A DNA stretch of 54,375 nt. Origin: Candidatus Hydrogenedentota bacterium (lineage in GTDB: Bacteria; Hydrogenedentota; Hydrogenedentia; Hydrogenedentales; SLHB01). This document shows, piece after piece, positions 7,459 through 15,696 of the stretch; position 1 is the first letter of the stretch; each line of letters begins with the position of its first letter. Location of the stretch: positions 8,463 through 62,837 of the forward strand of contig JACRLJ010000080.1 of NCBI GenBank assembly GCA_016215105.1, given 5' to 3'. The notes below the pieces were generated by a model. It did not search any database. It worked only from the letters and a program-made list of their open reading frames with translations, and was not told the DNA's origin. The translations under genes were made by a program, and so were the position numbers.

Positions 7459-8733
7459 ATGAAAGGCATGACGCTAATGTTGGGGGTCCTATCGATTGCA
7501 TTCGCGGGCACGGCGCACGCGGAGTTTCGTGCGGCAGCCGCGGGGCGCGATGTTACCCCGGAAAAGATGCTCCCCGTTTCGGGTGGCGCCGGCCCGTCGA
7601 GTCCGGCAACGAAGAAGCAAGGGCAACTCATCACACGCGCGCTCGTACTGGACAACGGCAAGACTCGGGTTGCTATCGTCGACGAGCCGTTTCTCGGCTT
7701 TCCCGCTTCCTTGTGCGACCGCGTGCGCGAGCTGGTGAAGGGTATTCCGCCCGCCAATGTCATCATCGGCTCCGCGCATATTCACAGTGCGCCCGACTGC
7801 TACGGCTTCCCGTTTCCGATGAAGGATGGCAGTCCTGGTTTCGACCCCGAGTACATTACAACCGTGGTCACGAAGACTGCCGAGGCCATCAACGAAGCGG
7901 TAAGCAAGCTCCAGCCGGCCGGGCTCAGAATAGCCTCTGGAAAGGCTGCCGAAAAGATCGCGTACAACTACTACGCGCCGGAACTATACGACCGCCGTTG
8001 CCACGTGATTCAGGCCGTCGCTAAAGACGGCAAACCCATCGCTACCTTGGTGAACTACGCGAGCCACCCCGAAGTTATTGGTCCTGACCAGGGGATTCTC
8101 AGTCCCGACTTTGTTGGACCGCTGTACGACCGCATTGCGGAAAAGGGCGGCGGCACGGGTATTTTCATGAACGGCGCCCAAGGCGGCATGGTTACGGCGG
8201 ACTGCCGCGGGCCCGACGGCAAGGACATCCAGACCTGGGAAGAGTGCGTTCGTATCGGGAATCTATTGGCGGACGAGGCGTTGCGTATCGTCAGTGCAGC
8301 GCCGCTCCAGGAGAATCCGGAGCTATTCTGCGCCGCCACCACGATCACCTTTCCCGTGGAGTCGCCGATGATGCAGGAACTCCTGAAGTCGGCGCCCATG
8401 CTCCAAGGGAAGAACCAGGACACGACCAAAGTGCAGACGCAGGTGAACGTCGTGAATATCGGCACAGCACAGGTACTTACAATTCCCGGTGAGGCGCTTC
8501 CCAATATTGGGTTCTACTTGAAGCGCAAAATGCACGGGGCAAACGACAACAACTTCCTGTTTGGTCTCACGAACGACGCGTTCGGTTACATGCTGACCCG
8601 AGTCGATTGGCACAGTTTCGACCGCTACAAATATGTCACGGAGACCTCGTTGGGCGAGAACACCGGCGAAATCCTGATCACGGAAGGGCTCAAGTTCGTG
8701 GACTCGTGCCCGAGACCTCAGGCCGGCAAGTAG
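7459..8733 (+). CDS. Exported neutral/alkaline ceramidase N-terminal-like protein
   Basis: A 424-residue protein beginning with a clear Sec signal peptide (MKGMTLMLGVLSIAFAGTAHA, cleaved near residue 21). The mature part starts FRAAAAGRDVTPE, as in neutral-ceramidase-like proteins, and has IIGSAHIHSAPDCYG (zinc-type His pair), NYASHPEVIG and FMNGAQGGMV, all family landmarks. It has only the N-terminal catalytic-type domain, like many planctomycetal homologues, so ceramide need not be the substrate. I placed the start at ATG 7459 with GGGAGC upstream; the open frame extends further but that part overlaps the SDR gene. It follows the SDR gene by 71 bp and may share its transcript. Confidence 0.85.
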   Translation: MKGMTLMLGVLSIAFAGTAHAEFRAAAAGRDVTPEKMLPVSGGAGPSSPATKKQGQLITRALVLDNGKTRVAIVDEPFLGFPASLCDRVRELVKGIPPANVIIGSAHIHSAPDCYGFPFPMKDGSPGFDPEYITTVVTKTAEAINEAVSKLQPAGLRIASGKAAEKIAYNYYAPELYDRRCHVIQAVAKDGKPIATLVNYASHPEVIGPDQGILSPDFVGPLYDRIAEKGGGTGIFMNGAQGGMVTADCRGPDGKDIQTWEECVRIGNLLADEALRIVSAAPLQENPELFCAATTITFPVESPMMQELLKSAPMLQGKNQDTTKVQTQVNVVNIGTAQVLTIPGEALPNIGFYLKRKMHGANDNNFLFGLTNDAFGYMLTRVDWHSFDRYKYVTETSLGENTGEILITEGLKFVDSCPRPQAGK

Positions 8734-8999
8734 CGTCGGTTCACCCTCCCAGATTAGCCTTGGGTCTCGTGCTGTTCCTCTGGCCGAAGCGCGGGAGGAC
8801 CTGATCGGTTGCGCCCACACTATATCACCTATCCCGTTGTCGCGTTCCTCTCGGAATGCCTGATGTCTCCGTGCGCCTCCCAGCAAGCACGCCGAAATCT
8901 ACCGCCAAATCATGCTGCTAAAGTCGCTTTCGGACGTTGCCGATAGATCAGTGCGAAGGTGGTTTAAGGAGAGCCCGATGCTCGAAAAGGAGGCCCGTT

Positions 9000-9194
9000 A
9001 TGGCCGGTTTATCCTCAGTAGGCAGCGTCGGGGCCGTTCTGAGCCAGGCTCAATTCCAAGCCGCTGTTCAGACGCGGGCGCCGAAGGAGCAGCGCACGTC
9101 GGCTGACGGCATGGGAGCAGCAGCATTGAGACTTATTCAGTCCAGTCTGGTAATGGATCAAGCGCTGCAGCGCGGCCTTGATGTGAAGGCCTAG
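9000..9194 (+). CDS. Small YjfB-like putative motility protein
   Basis: A 64-residue protein with a very strong ribosome binding site (AAGGAGG, 6 nt before ATG 9000). It has the shape of the YjfB family: a short Ser/Val-rich head, a LSQAQFQAAV helix, then a Leu/Gln-rich helix, and a C-terminal GLDVKA resembling the LG-x-x-IDV ending of that family. The family's role is unknown but it is linked to motile bacteria. An overlapping ATG at 8979 (42 codons, other frame, also with AAGGAG) is probably not a gene. It stands alone and ends in a perfect hairpin at 9218-9245. Confidence 0.5.
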   Translation: MAGLSSVGSVGAVLSQAQFQAAVQTRAPKEQRTSADGMGAAALRLIQSSLVMDQALQRGLDVKA

Positions 9195-9216
9195 CACTCA
9201 GAGAATCTCCTATCTA

Positions 9217-9246
9217 GGGAGGCGCCGCACGGATGCGGCGCCTCCT
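9217..9246 (+). terminator. Strong hairpin, probable terminator of the YjfB-like gene
   Basis: A perfect 12-bp GC-rich stem (9218-9229 with 9234-9245, arm GGAGGCGCCGCA) has a CGGA tetraloop and starts 24 bp after the stop codon. The following bases (TAAACTATTTATAAC) are AT-rich but lack a continuous T-run. Confidence 0.7.
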
Positions 9247-9440
9247 AAACTATTTATAACATGCTGTTGTATATGTGGTTAGGCGTTGGTTCCGGGGTGG
9301 GTGTGAACGTCAAGAAGTGATCCGATCAGAGCTAGATCTCAGACACATCCCTTCGTGCCATCGTGTCCCGCCTAGTCTTCTCCTTGCGGGCGCGCGACAT
9401 TGTTCCCCTAGACAAACCTAGCAAGGTGTATACTGAAAAC

Positions 9441-9465
9441 CGGTATCGGCGCAATGCCGATACCG
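9441..9465 (+). repeat. Hairpin in the leader of the RiPP-precursor-like gene
   Basis: A perfect 10-bp inverted repeat, CGGTATCGGC (9441-9450) and GCCGATACCG (9456-9465), with a 5-nt loop. It ends 5 bp before the AAAGGG ribosome binding site of the gene at 9483. It could be an operator or a translation-control hairpin. Confidence 0.7.
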
Positions 9466-9482
9466 CACTGAAAGGGAACATC

Positions 9483-9641
9483 ATGGACAAAGTGTATGAA
9501 GCCCCACTAGTGGCGGAGTATGGCCACGTAAATGATATCCTCTTGCAAGGTACGGCGGAGATCGGTAACCAAATCGTATCCTTTGTTGAACACACCACGT
9601 CCGGCACTCCGACGTATTCCCTGTCCAATATCACCGAGTGA
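9483..9641 (+). CDS. Small peptide with lasso-type RiPP leader motif
   Basis: A 52-residue peptide starting at ATG 9483 with AAAGGG 6 nt upstream. Residues 5-24 follow the lasso leader pattern Tyr-x-x-Pro ... Gly ... Thr: Y5-E-A-P8, then Y13-G14-H-V, and G23-T24. The remainder is rich in Ser/Thr/Gly. G28 and E36 are spaced as a possible nine-residue macrolactam ring, but the conserved leader Thr is then at -4 rather than -2, so the core boundary is uncertain. No lasso cyclase (asparagine-synthetase-like), transglutaminase-like protease or RRE protein occurs in the window. It may be an orphan precursor served by distant enzymes, or a peptide of unrelated function sharing the leader. Confidence 0.55.
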   Translation: MDKVYEAPLVAEYGHVNDILLQGTAEIGNQIVSFVEHTTSGTPTYSLSNITE

Positions 9642-9843
9642 ATGTCCCTGAGATCACGGTGGAGTCCCTGAAACACGGCGTTGCGCCTTTCGCCGAGTGA
9701 ACGGCAGGCGCGTTCCGAACCCAGGGTGGAACGCCTTGTTTGTGTGGGCGGCCTGTCGCGCGTTTTGCTCCCAACGGGCCGTAACTTGACCGTCCGGAAT
9801 GCTCCGTCAGATGCGTCCGCCACACCGTGACGGTCTGTTGTGC

Positions 9844-10485
9844 TTACGGTTTGCAGAGTGGACAAGGCGCATACCCTTTTGCGGTCGCATCCGCTCGGGA
9901 TAACGCTATCCGGCCTTTCGCCACGTACCGGCAGGTAGCCAAGTGGAACTTCTTGCCATTCTTGGTGACGTAGACCGTGTCCGCCTTCGTCTCCTCCGAA
10001 GTCTTGGTAGTCTGTGCGGCCGACGGCGTCGCGGTCTTACTGGAATCTAGCCCTTTCTTTGGCGGTGCTGCGGTTTCGGCCTTTGGGAGCGGCGGCGGTG
10101 ACGGCGGCGAAGCCTGTATCGTGTCCAGCGTGGGGGGCTTGCAGGCCACGCATGCTTTGTAGCCTTTGGCGACGGCATCCTTCAAGGTCAGCGGGTTCTT
10201 GCTCCTCCAGAGAAACTTACACCCGTCGCTATGGTAGTTCTTGCCCTTCGCCGTCACATAAACCGTGACTGACTCGGTTGGGTCTTGAACCGCTGGCGCC
10301 GCTTGAGGCGCCTGCAACGGTGGAGGCGGCGCCGGGGACGTTGGCGTTACCAGCGCGGCGCCAGGGGATTTCTCCGGTGTAGACACGCTGCCCGTTGGCG
10401 CATTCTTGGGGGAGGAGCAGGCAGCGAGCACGATAATGCAGATAGAAAGGACCAAAGTGGGGGAATGGCGGTTTCGGTTGTTCAT
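9844..10485 (-). CDS. Lipoprotein with two tandem His/Cys metal-site repeats
   Basis: A 213-residue protein starting at ATG 10485 with AGGCAGG upstream. A signal peptide ends in the lipobox VLAAC, so it is probably an outer- or inner-membrane lipoprotein. After a Pro-rich linker come two copies of one module, VYVT-x-x-GK-x-(Y/F)H-x(3-4)-C-(K/R)-(F/Y), later GYxxCxxCKP, at about residues 85-130 and 168-213, separated by a Pro/Ala/Lys-rich linker. This His + 3 Cys module is known as a C-terminal appendage in nucleases and ComEC-like proteins and resembles small Ada-like metal-binding folds. Zinc binding is inferred. It is transcribed away from the ECF sigma gene and towards the small peptide gene; no partner is evident. 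Confidence 0.75.
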   Translation of the reverse strand: MNNRNRHSPTLVLSICIIVLAACSSPKNAPTGSVSTPEKSPGAALVTPTSPAPPPPLQAPQAAPAVQDPTESVTVYVTAKGKNYHSDGCKFLWRSKNPLTLKDAVAKGYKACVACKPPTLDTIQASPPSPPPLPKAETAAPPKKGLDSSKTATPSAAQTTKTSEETKADTVYVTKNGKKFHLATCRYVAKGRIALSRADATAKGYAPCPLCKP

Positions 10486-10833
10486 GAAGCCTGCCTTTCT
10501 AGGTTGGACTTCTCTGGAAACCATCACCATGCTACCACTGAGTCGCTGGATGCACAACACCGCATCGTAACTCTGCCGCAGGGCATGGCTGCCCAGTCAT
10601 TACAGTGTCTACGGTTGTCGCGCGGAAGATGCTGACAAAAACGTTGATGGCATTCCATTCGTAGAACACCCTTCAACCGCGCTTTCGACTGCCGGACGCC
10701 CTTAACGCACGCATTAATGAACACTGGCGCAAACGAGCGGGGGGCGCCAGCAGGGGCTGGTCACAGAGTAATTTTGTCACGTTGCCGGCGCCCGAAGCGT
10801 CTTTATTGTTACGTAGAGGCCGGTGGCCGTACT
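10486..10833. other. Divergent intergenic region, no gene seen
   Basis: This 348-bp region lies between the lipoprotein (minus) and the ECF sigma gene (plus). The sigma gene's reading frame stays open upstream to 10717, so part of it could be coding if an earlier start is used. No convincing promoter pair, RNA gene or repeat was found. Confidence 0.4.
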
Positions 10834-11571
10834 ATGGACGTTGCACTCAATTCTTGGGTAGGGAAGCCCATCACAGGGAGCGGGCGCGCCAATGCGCGGT
10901 ACGAAGGACATACTCGTGTGATCCAAACCGGGGGCAAGAGTGAGGCGGAGCTCACATCCTTCCAGGCGTATGCGGCGGGTAAACGGCGTCTCTTGCCGGA
11001 TGCCGACCTGATCGAGCGCGTGCTGGCCGGTGACCGGATCTCGTTTGACGTGCTTGTTGTGCGACACTCGCCGTTGGTCTTGGGTTTCCTTTCCTCCCGC
11101 CTATCGAACGTAACCGCTGCGGAAGACTTGGCGCAAGAGGTCTTCCTCTCAGCCTATTCCCACCTCCAAGCGTTGCGCGACCGGAGCCGGTTCGTGCCGT
11201 GGCTGGTACGCATTGCCCGGAACAGACTGCTTGACTACCGCCGCGGCATTTCCCGGCGCCGGGAAACCACACTCCCCGAGAACGACACAGGGATCCCCAT
11301 CGAGGAAGTTCGCGATCCGTCTCCGGGACCTGCGGATACTGCCTCGAACTCTCAGGTTCAGTTGGCGGTGCTCGAAGAAATCGCCCGTATGAAGGAGCGG
11401 TACCGGGCGGTTCTTTTTCCACGACTGGTGGGCGAGGAATCGACCGAGGAAATCGCCCGACGGCTTGGCCTCAAGGTCGACACCACGCGCATGCGTTTGC
11501 TGAGGGGCATGCGGAAATTGCGCAAGGCGCTGACAAGGCGCGGCATCACCTTGGAGGGCGCCGCGCCATGA
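10834..11571 (+). CDS. ECF-type RNA polymerase sigma factor
   Basis: A sigma-70 family member with region 2 (FDVLVVRHSPLVLGF, AEDLAQEVFLSAY, FVPWLVRIARNRLLDYRR) and region 4 (MKERYRAVLFPRLVGEESTEEIARRLGL). The start is uncertain: ATG 10834 gives 245 residues and has only a weak AGAGG about 16 nt away. The frame is open to 10717. Even the short form has about 55 non-family residues before region 2. It overlaps the next gene, a FecR-type membrane regulator, by 4 bp (ATGA), the usual arrangement of an ECF sigma factor and its anti-sigma partner. Together they head the MoxR-Bat gene train. Confidence 0.85.
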   Translation: MDVALNSWVGKPITGSGRANARYEGHTRVIQTGGKSEAELTSFQAYAAGKRRLLPDADLIERVLAGDRISFDVLVVRHSPLVLGFLSSRLSNVTAAEDLAQEVFLSAYSHLQALRDRSRFVPWLVRIARNRLLDYRRGISRRRETTLPENDTGIPIEEVRDPSPGPADTASNSQVQLAVLEEIARMKERYRAVLFPRLVGEESTEEIARRLGLKVDTTRMRLLRGMRKLRKALTRRGITLEGAAP

Positions 11572-13685
11572 TGAAACAGCCAAGGCCCACCGAGGCGGAA
11601 GTCCTGGATGTCGCGCTCGGAAACGCGGACCCGAGTCGCCAGTCGCGCGTCTGCGACGGTGTGAGCCAGGATCTGAAGCTCGCGTCAGAATTCTCTCAGT
11701 GGACTGCGGTGGCGGATGCGCTACGGCGTCAAACAGATCTGGAGCGGGCGTCCATAGGCCTCGTGGCCCAGCGTGTAATGTCCCGCCTTGACGATGTGAT
11801 CGGAAAGCAAGCAATTCCTTACCCGGAGGACGCGCCATCACCGGGTGTCCGCGCACGGATGGAGTTGGCGGTTGGTTTGATTCAGGACATCGCGGCTCAC
11901 CGTCCCAAGTCGCTTGCGGCGGCGTGCGGCGCGGTGGTCCTCGTGCTGGTGGCTGTCTCTGGTATGTGGTACGTAGGCAGCGGGAATTCGGCGGTCGTCG
12001 AACAGGTCGCCGGTGTTGCGCGTGTCATTGACGATACTACCGGCGAGGCGGTCTCCCCAATTCGTACGGGTGATCGGCTCTCGCTGCCAATTCATCTGGA
12101 TTTTGCCGAAGCCTCTGCCGTGACGCTCCGCATGCCACACGGCGCGCGCCTGTCGACTTTGCAGACCCCATGCGACATGTATCTGTCCAGTTCCCGGCTT
12201 GTCCGTCAGAACTCGGGGATTGTGACCTATCGCATCGAGCACAACGGGCGCGGCCTGGCTCCATTCACCGTTGCCGCGCCCCAGGGGCGTGTGGTGGACA
12301 TCGGGACCGAATTTGAAGTAGACGCAGCGAAGCCGAATGCCACCGTGGTTCGGGTGGACGCGGGAAAGGTTCGTGTCGAGCCAAACCACGGGACAACTGT
12401 CGAGGCGAATCAAGGCGAGCGCGCGATCGTGACCGATACGCGCGCTGTGACAGAAACGGTACCCGCTGCTGACGGAAAAGCTACCGGACAATCTGCAGAG
12501 AAGAAGGCGTCCACTTCGCCAGACGAAGTGCGCGTCGTGTATCGGCCCCAGGAAAAGGTCATGTCGCCGACGGATCCCCTTCGCGTGTTCACACGGCCGC
12601 GAACACTAACCCTTGCGCCTGATCCTCCACCTTCGCTGAAGAAACGGCCTCCCTTTACATCGGAACGTCCGGTCATGGGAATGCTCCAAACGTTCGTCGA
12701 GGGGCGCGTCGTGGAGGCGGCAGTCGCTTGCGACCAAAAGCTGGACGGAAAGACGCGTATCTACCTTGACGCGAACCTGAATGGCGATTTGACTGACGAT
12801 CCGACCTTCTCCGAAGGCGAAGAGTTCAAACCTGGCCAGTTGTTCGCGGCCGGACTGCTCGGACACAACGATGCGCTGTGGCTCCGGAGCCCGGTTCGCG
12901 TAGATACCTCGACGTTACCGCCAAAGGTCGAGGGAATTCCGGGCCAACTTGAGTATATAAACCGCGTATACTTATCGGGTGAAGTGGAGGTCCCGTTGTC
13001 ACAGTCGGCGCCGCCAAGACCGCGGAGTGTGTACATGCTTCTCGACACCAATTCGGACGGAAGTTACGTGGACAACGACGGCTCGCTCGCGATTTGGGCG
13101 CAAGCCGACCCGGCAACCGGTGTCCCGGCGTTGTTGAACGCCACCACGCCCACCAAACCCGCCGCTTATATGGGCTATCGCTGGACCTTGTCCCGCGAAC
13201 TCGCAGGCGAGTACACGCTGACCGGAGGCCGCGTAAAGGCTATGGACCGCGCCAACGCGGCGCAGCCGGGCAAGCCTTGGCCCGCGCGGGACGTCACCAC
13301 GATTGATGGGCGTACCATTCGGCTGGCCGCGCCTGCGAAGGGGTACCTGCTGGTCTATGTGTGGTCCTCATGGTATAGCGCGTGTCAGCGCGACGTCCCC
13401 TACGATTTCAATGATCTGTACCCGAAGTTCAAGGACCGTGGACTTGCTATGGTCGGGATCTCGACGGACTATCGCAGTGAGGATCTCAACGAATACGTCC
13501 GCTCGCACTCCATGGAATTTCCACAAATCTACAACGGGCCTGACCTGAGTGAAGGCATCGCGGCGGAACTGGGCGTGGAGCGATCGCCTTTGGCAGTTCT
13601 GGTAGACCCTGGTGGCGTGGTGGTAAGCGTTGGAAAAAGCGCGGATGAACTGTGGACGTTTCTCGACGCGCGACTGCCGAAGTAA
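11568..13685 (+). CDS. FecR-type membrane regulator fused to a degenerate thioredoxin-like domain
   Basis: A 705-residue protein. Residues 1-110 are a cytoplasmic, probably sigma-binding, head; one transmembrane helix spans about 115-136. A periplasmic FecR-like domain covers about 225-290 (FTVAAPQGRVVDIGTEFEV, VVRVDAGKVRV). A linker and a beta-rich part follow, with two EF-hand-like acidic loops at 401-412 (DANLNGDLTDD) and 493-505 (DTNSDGSYVDND). A TlpA/redoxin-like domain covers about 575-700. The thioredoxin active site reads W602-Y-S-A-C606: the first Cys of CxxC is Tyr, so disulfide exchange of the normal type is not possible. Translationally coupled to the ECF sigma factor, it is most likely its anti-sigma factor, with the periplasmic part as sensor. 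Confidence 0.8.
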   Translation: MMKQPRPTEAEVLDVALGNADPSRQSRVCDGVSQDLKLASEFSQWTAVADALRRQTDLERASIGLVAQRVMSRLDDVIGKQAIPYPEDAPSPGVRARMELAVGLIQDIAAHRPKSLAAACGAVVLVLVAVSGMWYVGSGNSAVVEQVAGVARVIDDTTGEAVSPIRTGDRLSLPIHLDFAEASAVTLRMPHGARLSTLQTPCDMYLSSSRLVRQNSGIVTYRIEHNGRGLAPFTVAAPQGRVVDIGTEFEVDAAKPNATVVRVDAGKVRVEPNHGTTVEANQGERAIVTDTRAVTETVPAADGKATGQSAEKKASTSPDEVRVVYRPQEKVMSPTDPLRVFTRPRTLTLAPDPPPSLKKRPPFTSERPVMGMLQTFVEGRVVEAAVACDQKLDGKTRIYLDANLNGDLTDDPTFSEGEEFKPGQLFAAGLLGHNDALWLRSPVRVDTSTLPPKVEGIPGQLEYINRVYLSGEVEVPLSQSAPPRPRSVYMLLDTNSDGSYVDNDGSLAIWAQADPATGVPALLNATTPTKPAAYMGYRWTLSRELAGEYTLTGGRVKAMDRANAAQPGKPWPARDVTTIDGRTIRLAAPAKGYLLVYVWSSWYSACQRDVPYDFNDLYPKFKDRGLAMVGISTDYRSEDLNEYVRSHSMEFPQIYNGPDLSEGIAAELGVERSPLAVLVDPGGVVVSVGKSADELWTFLDARLPK

Positions 13686-13738
13686 ATGAATTGTCAGCCG
13701 GGATCGGTCCCGGCCAAACCTGGGAAGGATTTGAACAA

Positions 13739-14776
<1,038 letters not shown>

Positions 14777-14791
14777 ACGGGACCCAGAACG

Positions 14792-15688
14792 ATGCCCGAA
14801 ACACATCAACGTTTCCTGCAACCTAAGCTGCTCGCGCTGCTCGGGAAGATGGAATTGCGCGCAGCGACGGTGGTTGAGGGCGTAATGGCCGGATTGCACC
14901 GGAGCCCGTACCGGGGATTATCGATAGAATTTGCCGAGTACCGTCACTATCAACCCGGCGATGAGCCCAAGCGCATCGACTGGAAGGCCTACGCGCGATC
15001 CGACCGCCATTACATCAAGGAATTCGAAGACGAAGTCAATCTCGAAGCGCGCATTGTGATGGACGCGAGCGCTTCGATGAGTTTCGGGTCGAACGGCATC
15101 ACAAAGTGGCAGTATACCGGCTATATGGCCGCCTCGCTCGCCTATCTGCTCCAGTCGCAGCGGGATGAAATAGGACTGGTGGTGCTAGACGAGGATATCC
15201 GAGTCGAATTCCAGCCGAAACACCTGCGCGGTCACTTGATTCGTTTGATCGGGGCCATGGAATCTGTGACACCTTCCCGCGAAACCCGTCTTGCGTCCGT
15301 TCTGCATCGTGTCGCCGCGAAGCTGAGACGCCGCGGCATGATAATTGTCTTGTCCGACCTGTTGGACGACCCGGCGGAGGTAATTGCGGCGTTGCGTCAT
15401 TTGCAGTTCGGGGGCAATGACGTGGTGGTGTTTCATCTGCTTGATCCCGCGGAACTGCGGTTCGACTTCTCCGGACCAACCCGCTTCATCGACCCGGAAA
15501 CCAACGCCATGGTCCCTGCATTGGCGGAAGACGTCAAGGGGCCATATCTGGACGCCTTGGGAGCGTTTCTCAAGACCTACCGAGAGGAATTGGGCAAGAC
15601 GAACATTGCGTACACCCTGATTGACACTTCCGAGCCGCTTGACCGCGCGTTGTTGGCGTTCCTGAGCTACCGGATGAAACGAAAGTAA
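14792..15688 (+). CDS. DUF58 protein (MoxR-associated, VWA-like fold)
   Basis: A 298-residue soluble protein with the DUF58 hallmark EYRHYQPGD...RIDWKAYARSD near residues 50-70 and a following VWA-like segment MDASASM. The MIDAS-like D-x-S-x-S is present. DUF58 proteins are nearly always encoded beside moxR and before BatA-like genes, as here (15 bp after moxR, 8 bp before the BatA-like gene). It has no membrane segment. The family's role is presumed to be as adaptor or substrate recogniser for the MoxR ATPase. Confidence 0.92.
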   Translation: MPETHQRFLQPKLLALLGKMELRAATVVEGVMAGLHRSPYRGLSIEFAEYRHYQPGDEPKRIDWKAYARSDRHYIKEFEDEVNLEARIVMDASASMSFGSNGITKWQYTGYMAASLAYLLQSQRDEIGLVVLDEDIRVEFQPKHLRGHLIRLIGAMESVTPSRETRLASVLHRVAAKLRRRGMIIVLSDLLDDPAEVIAALRHLQFGGNDVVVFHLLDPAELRFDFSGPTRFIDPETNAMVPALAEDVKGPYLDALGAFLKTYREELGKTNIAYTLIDTSEPLDRALLAFLSYRMKRK

Positions 15689-15696
15689 ACACGCGC

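Noticed and set aside
8979-9106. 42-codon frame with its own AAGGAG
   Set aside because: The product is Arg/Gly/Ser-rich with no family shape and overlaps the better YjfB-like gene; kept only as a finding.
9409-9434. Promoter TAGACA/TATACT before the lasso-type peptide
   Set aside because: The spacer is only 14 bp and no alternative -35 at 16-18 bp fits, so only the -10-like word remains.
9363-9482. N-terminal extension of the lasso-type peptide
   Set aside because: The extension contains the hairpin and ribosome binding site of ATG 9483 and is Arg-rich without family resemblance.
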